This document shows positions 35,742-43,603 of a stretch of 64,000 nt of DNA, piece by piece. The DNA lies in the NCBI RefSeq assembly GCF_030766935.1, contig NZ_JASERL010000001.1, positions 1,233,012 to 1,297,011 on the forward strand. The letters run 5' to 3'. The notes under the pieces are model-generated. The model was not told where the DNA came from. It saw only the letters and a list, made by a program, of their open reading frames with translations, and did not search any database. Both the position numbers and the translations under genes were made by a program. The DNA comes from Streptomyces sp. KL109B (GTDB lineage: Bacteria > Actinomycetota > Actinomycetes > Streptomycetales > Streptomycetaceae). Within the stretch, counting starts at the first letter, position 1. The number at the start of each line of letters is the position of its first letter.

Positions 35742-37475
35742 ATGGGAAGCAAGGACGCTGACGCCATGTCCACCGCCGGAGACGATGTCGTCGAGGAGGG
35801 CCGCCGCCGCTGGCAGGCCCGCTACGACAAGGCCCGCAAGCGGGACGCGGACTTCACGACACTCTCCGGGGACCCGGTCGACCCGGTGTACGGGCCGCGG
35901 CCCGGCGACACGTACGAGGGCTTCGAGCGGATCGGGTGGCCGGGCGAGTACCCGTTCACGCGCGGCCTGTACCCGACCGGGTACCGGGGCAGGACCTGGA
36001 CCATCCGCCAGTTCGCGGGCTTCGGCAACGCCGAGCAGACGAACGAGCGCTACAAGATGATCCTCCGCAACGGCGGCGGGGGTCTGTCGGTCGCCTTCGA
36101 CATGCCTACGTTGATGGGGCGGGACTCCGACGACCCGCGCTCGCTCGGCGAGGTCGGGCACTGCGGCGTGGCCATCGACTCGGCGGCCGACATGGAGGTC
36201 CTGTTCAAGGACATCCCGCTGGGCGACGTCACGACGTCGATGACGATCAGCGGCCCGGCGGTCCCGGTGTTCTGCATGTACTTGGTGGCGGCGGAACGCC
36301 AGGGAGTCGACCCGTCGGTCCTGAACGGCACCCTCCAGACCGACATCTTCAAGGAGTACATCGCGCAGAAGGAGTGGCTCTTCCAGCCCGAGCCGCATCT
36401 GCGCCTGATCGGCGACCTGATGGAGCACTGCGCGTCCGCCATCCCCGCGTACAAGCCGCTCTCGGTCTCCGGCTACCACATCCGCGAGGCGGGCTCGACG
36501 GCCGCGCAGGAGCTGGCGTACACGCTGGCGGACGGATTCGGGTACGTGGAACTGGGGTTGAGCCGCGGGCTCGACGTCGACGTCTTCGCGCCGGGGCTCT
36601 CCTTCTTCTTCGACGCGCACGTGGACTTCTTCGAGGAGATCGCCAAGTTCCGCGCGGCGCGCAGGATCTGGGCCCGCTGGATGCGCGATGTGTACGGGGC
36701 GACCAGCGACAAGGCCCAGTGGTTGCGCTTCCACACCCAGACCGCCGGGGTCTCGCTGACGGCTCAGCAGCCGTACAACAACGTCGTACGGACGGCGGTC
36801 GAGGCGCTCGCGGCGGTGCTGGGCGGGACGAACTCCCTGCATACGAACGCCCTCGACGAGACCCTCGCGCTGCCGAGCGAGCAGGCGGCGGAGATCGCGC
36901 TGCGCACGCAGCAGGTGCTGATGGAGGAGACCGGCGTCGGCAACGTCGCGGACCCGCTGGGCGGTTCCTGGTACATCGAGCAGCTCACGGACCGCATCGA
37001 GGCCGACGCCGAGAAGATCTTCGACCAGATCAAGGAGCGCGGCCTGCGGGCGCACCCGGACGGGCAGCACCCGATCGGGCCGATCACGTCCGGCATCCTG
37101 CGCGGCATCGAGGACGGGTGGTTCACCGGGGAGATCGCCGAGTCGGCGTTCCGGTACCAACAGGCCCTGGAGAAGGGCGACAAGCGGGTCGTCGGCGTGA
37201 ACGCGGCGACCGGGTCCGTCACCGGTGACCTGGAGATCCTGCGGGTCAGCCACGAGGTCGAGCGGGAGCAGGTACGGGTGCTCGGCGGCCGGAAGGCGGC
37301 GCGGGACGAGGCGGGTGTGCGGGCCGCGCTCGACCGGATGCTGGTCGCCGCGCGCGACGGCTCCAACATGATCGCCCCGATGCTCGACGCGGCGCGGGCG
37401 GAGGCGACGCTGGGGGAGATCTGCGGGGTGCTCCGCGAGGAGTGGGGCGTGTACACGGAGCCGCCGGGGTTCTGA
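35742..37475 (+). CDS. icmA: Isobutyryl-CoA mutase large subunit (acyl-CoA mutase)
   Basis: A 577-residue B12-dependent mutase large subunit that interconverts isobutyryl-CoA and n-butyryl-CoA. It has the substrate-binding TIM barrel but no C-terminal cobalamin domain, so a separate small subunit is needed. Two residues separate isobutyryl- from methylmalonyl-CoA mutases: Phe in TIRQFAGF (residue 91, equivalent to Phe80 of known IcmA) and Gln in EYIAQKEW (residue 209, equivalent to Gln198). Both match IcmA. The start at 35742 fits a leaderless promoter; ATG 35766, with AAGGAC upstream, is the alternative. No icmB is seen in the window; meaB at 17.7 kb could serve it. Confidence 0.93.
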   Translation: MGSKDADAMSTAGDDVVEEGRRRWQARYDKARKRDADFTTLSGDPVDPVYGPRPGDTYEGFERIGWPGEYPFTRGLYPTGYRGRTWTIRQFAGFGNAEQTNERYKMILRNGGGGLSVAFDMPTLMGRDSDDPRSLGEVGHCGVAIDSAADMEVLFKDIPLGDVTTSMTISGPAVPVFCMYLVAAERQGVDPSVLNGTLQTDIFKEYIAQKEWLFQPEPHLRLIGDLMEHCASAIPAYKPLSVSGYHIREAGSTAAQELAYTLADGFGYVELGLSRGLDVDVFAPGLSFFFDAHVDFFEEIAKFRAARRIWARWMRDVYGATSDKAQWLRFHTQTAGVSLTAQQPYNNVVRTAVEALAAVLGGTNSLHTNALDETLALPSEQAAEIALRTQQVLMEETGVGNVADPLGGSWYIEQLTDRIEADAEKIFDQIKERGLRAHPDGQHPIGPITSGILRGIEDGWFTGEIAESAFRYQQALEKGDKRVVGVNAATGSVTGDLEILRVSHEVEREQVRVLGGRKAARDEAGVRAALDRMLVAARDGSNMIAPMLDAARAEATLGEICGVLREEWGVYTEPPGF

Positions 37476-37496
37476 CCGGGGGATTCGGGGGCGCGC

Positions 37497-38447
37497 CTAG
37501 CGCTCCTGTTCCGTCTGCGTGGTCTGCGTGGTCTGCGTGGTCTGCGCGGCGAAGGTCAGGCGGAACAGGGCGCCCCCGCCCGGCGCGTGTTCGGCGGTCA
37601 GCGAGGCGCCGTGCGCCTCGGCGATCTGACGGGCCATGGCGAGGCCGAGCCCCGAGCCGGGCAGCGCCCGGGACGCCTTCGCGCGGTAGAAGCGGTCGAA
37701 GACGTGGGGGAGGTCCGGCGGGGCGATGCCGGGGCCGTGGTCCCTGACCGTCAGGCCCCGCTCCGTCAGCGCCACTTCGACGGGCCCTGCGCCCGGTCCT
37801 GCGCCTGGTCCCGCGCCCGGCCCCGAGCCCGGCGGCGTGAACTTCGCCGCGTTTCCCAGCAGGTTGGCCAGCAGGCGCGACAGGCGGGCGGGGACCCCGG
37901 GCAGCGTCAGTGCCGCCGCCTCCGGTGCCACCGTCAACGTAAAACCGACCTCCGGCCAGTGCTCGCGCGCCGCCTCCACCGCCCGCGTGACCAGCGCCAG
38001 GTGGACCTCCTCCACCAGCGCCCGCGGCTCCTCGTCACGGGCCAGCTCGATCAGGTCGTTGACCAGGGACGTGACGTCGCGGATCTGACGGCCGAGTGCC
38101 GCCGCGGCCCGGTCCCGCTGGGCCGGGGCCAGCCGGTCGGCCCGCGCGAGCAGCTCCGCGTTGGTGCGCAGCGCCGTGAGCGGCGTACGGAGTTCGTGGG
38201 ACGCGTCCGCCACCAGGCGGCGCCGGGCCGCGACCGAGTCCTCCAGTTCGCCCAGCATCGTGTTGAAGGACGCCGCGAGCCGCGTGACCTCGTCCTGCCG
38301 GCCGCGCGGCACGTCGATCCGGGTCCGGGCGTCCCGGGTCGCCGCGATCCGCTCCGCCGTCGCCGTGAGCCGTGCCACCGGCGCGAGGCCGCGCCGCGAC
38401 ACCCAGTACCCGCCGGCCGCCGCGACCTGCCGCGTCGCGTCCGTCAC
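37497..38447 (-). CDS. Sensor histidine kinase, truncated at the N-terminus
   Basis: The transmitter part is intact: the end of a membrane helix (AAAGGYWVSRRGLAPV), HAMP, the H-box VADASHELRTPLTALR, NLLGNAAKF, VRDHGPGIAPP and GSGLGLAMARQIAEAHG. The first membrane helix and sensor domain are missing; upstream of about 38440 the frame enters unrelated DNA that belongs to a gene on the other strand. No response regulator lies next to it. The protein also has a GPGAG repeat insertion and a QTT tandem-repeat tail. The GTG at 38447 is the first possible start after the break. I read this as a 5'-deleted remnant that may be non-functional. Confidence 0.75.
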   Translation of the reverse strand: MTDATRQVAAAGGYWVSRRGLAPVARLTATAERIAATRDARTRIDVPRGRQDEVTRLAASFNTMLGELEDSVAARRRLVADASHELRTPLTALRTNAELLARADRLAPAQRDRAAAALGRQIRDVTSLVNDLIELARDEEPRALVEEVHLALVTRAVEAAREHWPEVGFTLTVAPEAAALTLPGVPARLSRLLANLLGNAAKFTPPGSGPGAGPGAGPGAGPVEVALTERGLTVRDHGPGIAPPDLPHVFDRFYRAKASRALPGSGLGLAMARQIAEAHGASLTAEHAPGGGALFRLTFAAQTTQTTQTTQTEQER

Positions 38448-38578
38448 CGGCAGCAGAGGGACGGCTCGCGGCGATGACGGCGGCCGCCCCCGGCGGACCG
38501 CACGCGAAGGCGGCCGACCTGCTGGCCGACCGCGTACTCGAACTGGCAGGAAAGACAAGGGAGTTGCAGTACGCATGA
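38448..38578 (+). pseudogene. 3' stub of a gene translationally coupled to the epimerase
   Basis: In frame 2 the codons read AAEGRLAAMTAAAPGGPHAK and continue to ELQYA, ending in TGA within ATGA of the epimerase start. The composition and helix-like ending resemble the C-terminus of a glycosyltransferase of the MurG kind, but there is no upstream gene body: the DNA before about 38440 belongs to the truncated kinase on the other strand. The coupling overlap suggests an operon partner that was lost by deletion. Confidence 0.55.
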
Positions 38579-39525
38579 ACAGCACGGCAGGCACGACGAA
38601 CGTGGCGCCCATGAACACCGTGAACACCGAGAACCCCGTGAACACCGAGAACCCGGTGAACACCGCCTTCGTCTGGGCGGGCCGCACCGGCCTGGTCACC
38701 GGCGCCGAGGGGTTCATCGGATCGCCCCTCGTCGACCTCCTCCTGGCGGCGGGTGCGCGGGTGCGCGCGTTCGTCCACTACAAGCCGTACGCGGAGAAGG
38801 GCCACCTGGCGCACCTCCTCGCCGACCCGCGGGTCGAGTTCCTGGCGGGCGACGTCCGCGACCCGGGCCACGTCTCGGACGCCGTCGCGGGCTGCGACAC
38901 GGTCTTCCACCTGGCCGCGCTGATCGGCATCCCGTACTCGTACGACTCGCCGGGCGCGTACGTCCAGACGAACGTCGTCGGCACGGAGAACCTCGCGGAG
39001 GCCTGCCGCCTGCACGCCGTCCGACGCCTGGTCCACACCTCCACGAGCGAGGTCCACGGCACGGCGCGCACGGCCCCGATCTCCGAGTCGCACCCGTTGC
39101 GGCCGCAGTCCCCGTACTCCGCGTCGAAGATCGGCGCGGACATGATGGCCCTGTCCCACTGGCACGCCTTCGAGCTCCCGGTGACGGTCGTCCGCCCCTT
39201 CAACACCTACGGCCCCCGCCAGTCGGCCCGCGCGGTGATCCCCACGATCCTGGCCCAACTCCACTCCGGGGCCCGGGAGATCTCCATCGGCGACCTCGCG
39301 CGGGCGCTCATCGCCGCGTCCGGCCGCGGCGCGCGGGTCGTCACGGACACGGGCCGGCTGCGCCCGTCCGGCAGCGAGGTCCACCGCCTGCTCTCGGACA
39401 ACTCCCGGGCCCGCGACTGGGCGGGCTGGGAGCCGCGGGTGTCACTGGAGGAGGGCCTGAAGCGGACGTCGGAATGGGTGGCCGACAACGTGCACCTCTT
39501 CGCTCCGGAGCGCTACCAGGTCTGA
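38575..39525 (+). CDS. NAD-dependent nucleotide-sugar epimerase/dehydratase with internal deletion
   Basis: A 316-residue extended SDR enzyme. The Rossmann motif is TGAEGFIGS, the catalytic region TSTSEVHG and the YxxxK motif YSASK, followed by VRPFNTYGPRQSARAVIPTI. After LHSGAREI the sequence jumps to SIGDLARAL, whereas family members have about 40-45 residues between these points (typically RDFTYVxD and NLGTG). The loss is in frame and removes part of the substrate-binding domain. An N-terminal tandem repeat (NTENPVNTENPVNT) precedes the fold. It starts in an ATGA overlap with a gene stub. It is probably inactive or altered. Confidence 0.8.
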   Translation: MNSTAGTTNVAPMNTVNTENPVNTENPVNTAFVWAGRTGLVTGAEGFIGSPLVDLLLAAGARVRAFVHYKPYAEKGHLAHLLADPRVEFLAGDVRDPGHVSDAVAGCDTVFHLAALIGIPYSYDSPGAYVQTNVVGTENLAEACRLHAVRRLVHTSTSEVHGTARTAPISESHPLRPQSPYSASKIGADMMALSHWHAFELPVTVVRPFNTYGPRQSARAVIPTILAQLHSGAREISIGDLARALIAASGRGARVVTDTGRLRPSGSEVHRLLSDNSRARDWAGWEPRVSLEEGLKRTSEWVADNVHLFAPERYQV

Positions 39526-39643
39526 CAGGGGGAGCGGGTGGCGAACCCGGACAAGGCGGGCGCCACGGTGTCAGCCCCCGGCCGGAGGGTAGGCGCGGGC
39601 ACGTCAAGTACCTCAAGTACCACGCACAACCCAGGAGTCACAC

Positions 39644-40738
39644 GTGTCACTGCCCGCGCTCACCCGCAGAACGACCACCACCGTCGGCGTCGCCGCCCTC
39701 GCCCTCCTCGGCGGCATCGCCATCGGCGGCGCCGGCGCGGTGAGCGCGAGCCCGCCCGCCGAGCCGAAGGTGCAGAACAGCTTCGACTCGCTCGGCGCGG
39801 ACGTCCACGCCGCGAAGCTCTCCTCCGGCCGCACCGCGCACTACACGGACTCAGGACCGGCCACCGGCACCCCCGTGCTCTACATCGGCGGCACCGGCAC
39901 CAGCGCCCGCGCCGTCCACATGACCGACTTCATGCAGACCACCCGGCAGAACCTGGGCCTGCGCATGATCACGGTCGAGCGCAACGGCTTCGGCGACACC
40001 GATTACGACCCCAAGCTCGGCAAGGCCGACTACGCCAAGGACGCCCTCGAAGTCCTCGACAAGCTGGGTGTACGCGACTTCAAGGTGATCGCGATATCCG
40101 GCGGCGGCCCGTACGCCGCCGAGATCGCCGCCAAGGCCCCCGAGCGGATCAGCGCCCTGCACCTCGCCGCGGCCCTGCCCCCGTACGGCCCGAAGTCCGA
40201 GTCCTGCGCCCTGACGGACGACCAGATGGCCGCCGCCGTCAAGGACCAGATCAGGGACCCGCGCAAGTGGTGGGCCTTCCCCGACGACAGCCCGGTCAAG
40301 TCCATCCCCGGCTTCCAGGACACGGCGTACGAGGAGGGGGCACGGACGTACAACCAGCGCGGCCAGCAGGCCGACCCGGCGCCGCAGGTCCACGAGCAGC
40401 GGCTGTACTGCGAGCGCCCCGGCCCGGACCTGTCGAAGCTCAAGGCCCCGGTCTTCCTGTACCACGGCGACAAGGACACGACCGTTCCCGCGAGCACGCT
40501 CAAGTCGTGGCGCGACAACCTGCCCGCCACGGCGCCGGTGAAGACCCGCACGTACGCCGACACCGGCCACGACGTCCAGTACCGCCACTGGGACCAGATC
40601 CTGGTCGACCTGGCGGGCCGCTCGGACCGTACGGTCGTCTGCCACGACAAGCGCACGCGCGCGCTCCCGGCGACCGAGGCGGACGCCCTGGTCACCAAGA
40701 AGCGTGCCACGCTGGGCAGTTGCGCCTGGAACGACTGA
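39644..40738 (+). CDS. Secreted alpha/beta hydrolase
   Basis: A 364-residue exported hydrolase. The signal peptide (about 1-36) ends near AVSASPP. The fold shows VLYIGGTGTSARAV (oxyanion region), the nucleophile in VIAISGGGPYAAE, the acid in YHGDKDTTVP and the histidine in DTGHDVQY. The first glycine of the usual GxSxG elbow is replaced by Ala. Two cysteines near the C-terminus (VVCHDK, GSCAWND) may form a disulfide. The start is GTG with AGGAG upstream. Its substrate is unknown; esterase or peptidase activity is possible. Confidence 0.88.
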   Translation: MSLPALTRRTTTTVGVAALALLGGIAIGGAGAVSASPPAEPKVQNSFDSLGADVHAAKLSSGRTAHYTDSGPATGTPVLYIGGTGTSARAVHMTDFMQTTRQNLGLRMITVERNGFGDTDYDPKLGKADYAKDALEVLDKLGVRDFKVIAISGGGPYAAEIAAKAPERISALHLAAALPPYGPKSESCALTDDQMAAAVKDQIRDPRKWWAFPDDSPVKSIPGFQDTAYEEGARTYNQRGQQADPAPQVHEQRLYCERPGPDLSKLKAPVFLYHGDKDTTVPASTLKSWRDNLPATAPVKTRTYADTGHDVQYRHWDQILVDLAGRSDRTVVCHDKRTRALPATEADALVTKKRATLGSCAWND

Positions 40739-40744
40739 CGGGCC

Positions 40745-42445
40745 TCACCGGCGGCGTCGCGCGGCCACCCACAGCGCGGTGCCGGTCAGCAGCAGCGCGG
40801 CGCTGACGGCCCATCCGAGCGCCGCCGGGGTGCCGGTGTCGGCGAGCCGTGAGCCGTCGGCGGGCGGCGCCGAGCCGGTCGGCTTCGATGCGGGACCGGT
40901 CGGCGCGGACGGTGTCGGCGCGGACGGTGTGGGCGTAGCCGGTGTGGGCGTTGACGGAGCCGGGGTTGGCGCAGTCGGCGTAGGAGTCGGCGTCGGCGTA
41001 GGAGTGGGAGTGGGAGTGGGAGTCGGCGGCACCGGCTCCGTCCCCTCCCCGCGCGGCCGCAGGACAACCGTGTCCTCGGCCCGCCCGTCCGCCTCCGCCC
41101 CCGCGTTGTCGACGGAGTCGACGGTGGCCGTATTGGTCCGGACGCCCGCCGCGTCCCCGGCCACCCGCACGGGAACCGTCACCTCCGGCAGTTCGGTCCC
41201 GGCGGCGACCGGACGACCGGTGTCCGCCGCATACGTACAGGAAACATCTCGCCCACCCGCCGGATCGCCGCCGGAACAGTCCCAGCCCTCGCCCGACGGT
41301 TCGCCGTCCAACGTCAGCCCGTCGGGCAGCCGGTCCGCGACGGTGACCGGAGCGTTCTCCGGGCCACCGTCCCCAGCCACATCCGTACGCAGGTGGAAGG
41401 CGCCCGTACCACCCGCCTCGAAGCCCCCGGAGTGCGTCTTGGCGATCCGCAGCCGGGGCAGCGGATCGATGCTGCGGACCCGCACCTGCCGGATCTCGTG
41501 GATGTTGCTTGCGGCCGCCGTGGACCCGGCGAAGCCGAACTTGAAGGTGGCGGGCGGATTGTCGGGCAACGGCACCCGCAGCACCTGCGTCATCGCGTCG
41601 GGCGTCCCGTAGTACACCGTTACGTGAGGGTCGTCGGCGTTCGCCGGATCGACCACGACGCGGGCCCTGCGCACGACCCCTGGGTCGGTACGGGCGTCGG
41701 CCGACGGCACATCGAGCTGCGGGACGACCGGGGCCGACGAACCCAGCATGCAGTACCCGTCGAGCCCGGAACCGGGTCCGCGCACCGAGATCACGCCGGG
41801 CTTCTGCGCCTCCGAGGGGTGCTCGGCGCACCCCCGCCCCTGGCCACCGGTGTCACTCCCGTACGAGCCGAACTCGTCGAAGCCGACGCCCAGATACCCG
41901 CCCGGAAGCCCGTTCGCGGAGCCGAGCTGCGCGTACCCGAGGCCGCCGCCCTGCGCGCCGGGGCCGGTCACGTCGGTGTCGCCGTCGGCGAGCACGAGGC
42001 TGATCCCGTCACCACCCAGCCCCTTGTACACATTCCCCGCGTAGCTGTGGAAGTCGAAGCTGACGTCGATCCCGGCGGTGAACGGCAGCGGCTTGTCGTA
42101 GAGCACGAGCCCCGACTCCCCGCGCACGTCCGCGTCGGTCAGCCGCAGCGCGCCCGCCCCGGCCGGATCACCGCCCTCGGGCACGGCCTGCTGACCTGGC
42201 GCGCAGCCACCGACCGGCTTCCCCGCCCGATCGGTCCCGGCCGTCAGACACGGCGCCCAGTCACCCGCCTCCGCGCTGCCGAACACCCGCCAGTCCTGTG
42301 AGGCCGTCGAGGCGTCGGCGAAGGTCTCGTCGAGCAGATCCTCGGCGAACGCGGGAGAGGGCGCTGCGAGCAGGGCGAGCGCACACAGAACCGTCAGAAG
42401 CCCGCGCACCCCCTGGCGCACAGCCAATGGCTGACTCATCATCAC
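40745..42445 (-). CDS. Surface-anchored L-type lectin adhesin with LADTG sorting signal
   Basis: A 566-residue exported protein. A signal peptide (about 1-35, ending SPAFAE) precedes a legume-lectin-like domain (about 36-315; DVSFDFHSYAGN, GLGYAQLGS, GYLGVGFDEFGSYGSD). A DUF11-like beta-sandwich (about 318-455), a Pro/Thr repeat linker of about 60 residues and the C-terminal sorting signal LADTGTPAALGW with hydrophobic segment and RRRR follow. LAxTG is the recognition motif of class E sortases in Streptomyces. It probably binds sugars at the cell surface. Three ATG codons open the frame; the true one is uncertain. Confidence 0.9.
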   Translation of the reverse strand: MMMSQPLAVRQGVRGLLTVLCALALLAAPSPAFAEDLLDETFADASTASQDWRVFGSAEAGDWAPCLTAGTDRAGKPVGGCAPGQQAVPEGGDPAGAGALRLTDADVRGESGLVLYDKPLPFTAGIDVSFDFHSYAGNVYKGLGGDGISLVLADGDTDVTGPGAQGGGLGYAQLGSANGLPGGYLGVGFDEFGSYGSDTGGQGRGCAEHPSEAQKPGVISVRGPGSGLDGYCMLGSSAPVVPQLDVPSADARTDPGVVRRARVVVDPANADDPHVTVYYGTPDAMTQVLRVPLPDNPPATFKFGFAGSTAAASNIHEIRQVRVRSIDPLPRLRIAKTHSGGFEAGGTGAFHLRTDVAGDGGPENAPVTVADRLPDGLTLDGEPSGEGWDCSGGDPAGGRDVSCTYAADTGRPVAAGTELPEVTVPVRVAGDAAGVRTNTATVDSVDNAGAEADGRAEDTVVLRPRGEGTEPVPPTPTPTPTPTPTPTPTPTAPTPAPSTPTPATPTPSAPTPSAPTGPASKPTGSAPPADGSRLADTGTPAALGWAVSAALLLTGTALWVAARRRR

Positions 42446-42656
42446 ATCCGCAGGTCGTCCGTCCCCTTGACCGCGGCACGGCCGCCGACCGGACCGCCGG
42501 TGTTCGCGAGCGGTCCACCCCGGACACCGCCGGTAGTATCAACGCCCCCGCCCGGCCCCCACCGCAGGCGCGCGCCACACCCACCCCAATCACTCGTGTG
42601 GGCGTGGCCCCAGGGGCCCTTGGAGTGGTCGGCGAGGCTCAGCGGCAGGCGTGCCC

Positions 42657-43292
42657 TCAGCCCGAAGCCGCCGCCAACCCGCCCAACAACAACGCCGTGA
42701 ACCGCCGCACCCACTCCGCGTCCGCCGGCTCCGCGCTCACCAGCGTGCGGTGCACCACCGCGCCCGCCGCCACGTCGTAGATGAGGTCCGCGGTCGCCGC
42801 CGCCGCGGCCGGGTCGGGGGCCGGGGGGAGTTCGCCGCGGCGTTCGGCGCGGGCGCGGCCCTCCAGGACGAGGCGTTTTTGGCGGTCGACGATGGACGTG
42901 CGGATGCGGTCCCGCAGCGGAGCGTCCCGCGTGGCCTCGGCGACCACGGCCATCAGCGCCGTCTTCGTCTCGGGGCGGTCGAGGATCGCGGCGAACTGGC
43001 GGACCACGCCCTCCACATCGGCCGCGAGCGAACCCCGGTCGGGAAGTTCGAGCTCGTCGAAGAGGACCGCGACCGCGTCCACGACGAGCTCGCTCTTGCC
43101 GGGCCAGCGGCGGTACAGCGTCGTCTTGGCGACCCCCGCCCGCGCCGCCACGTCGCCGAGCGTCAGCTTCGACCAGCCGAGCTCCACGAGCCCCGCCCGC
43201 GTCGCCTCCAGGATCGCCTCGTCGGCCGCGGCGGAACGCGGACGGCCGGTCCGGACGTTGGGGGAGGTGGGAGGCGGCGTGCGGCTCTGCAT
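42657..43292 (-). CDS. TetR-family transcriptional regulator
   Basis: A 211-residue TetR repressor. The DNA-binding part reads LTLGDVAARAGVAKTTLYRR, followed by WPGKSELVVDAV. The ligand domain has no recognisable signature. A 17-base perfect palindrome 100 bases upstream of its start (43393-43409) is the likely operator for self-control and for the divergent thioredoxin-like gene. The gene downstream is the lectin adhesin, 211 bases away. Confidence 0.93.
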   Translation of the reverse strand: MQSRTPPPTSPNVRTGRPRSAAADEAILEATRAGLVELGWSKLTLGDVAARAGVAKTTLYRRWPGKSELVVDAVAVLFDELELPDRGSLAADVEGVVRQFAAILDRPETKTALMAVVAEATRDAPLRDRIRTSIVDRQKRLVLEGRARAERRGELPPAPDPAAAAATADLIYDVAAGAVVHRTLVSAEPADAEWVRRFTALLLGGLAAASG

Positions 43293-43603
43293 GGTGATCG
43301 ACCATACCGGCGGGTAGCACTCAAAGATCGCGTGAGGCAGATCACGAGTGGATCACCGGGGGCCGGTTCCCGCGTCCCGGTCGTGGCAGTTACGCTACGA
43401 GTCGTAGCGAAAGCTACTCGATCTCGTACGAGCGTCCGGCTCTGCACCCCGGGCGGTTCGGGCGAGCGGCAACCATGAGCGCCGGGTGGGGACCCGGCGC
43501 CGCGTCATTGGCCGAGTCCGCTTCGTACGCCTCGCAATCCGGCGGGAGGCCTGCGAAGACGGACCCGGCCCACAACCGTCCGCGGAAGGGGGAGACTGTA
43601 CGC
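43293..43603. other. 311-base divergent regulatory region (tetR / thioredoxin-like gene)
   Basis: No gene is seen. It holds the CGCTACGA/TCGTAGCG palindrome, presumed promoters for both genes, and the GGAAGGGGGAG ribosome site of the thioredoxin-like gene near its right end. Codons upstream of 43604 remain open but lack conserved sequence. Confidence 0.6.
43393..43409. promoter_or_regulatory. Perfect palindrome, probable TetR operator
   Basis: CGCTACGA and TCGTAGCG flank a single G, giving an 8+1+8 perfect inverted repeat. The size and symmetry suit a TetR dimer, and it lies between the tetR gene and its divergent neighbour. Confidence 0.65.

Noticed and set aside
37497..38717. Full-length kinase frame starting at 38717
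   Set aside because: The part upstream of about 38447 is the antisense of the epimerase N-terminus and the gene stub, with no membrane or sensor features.
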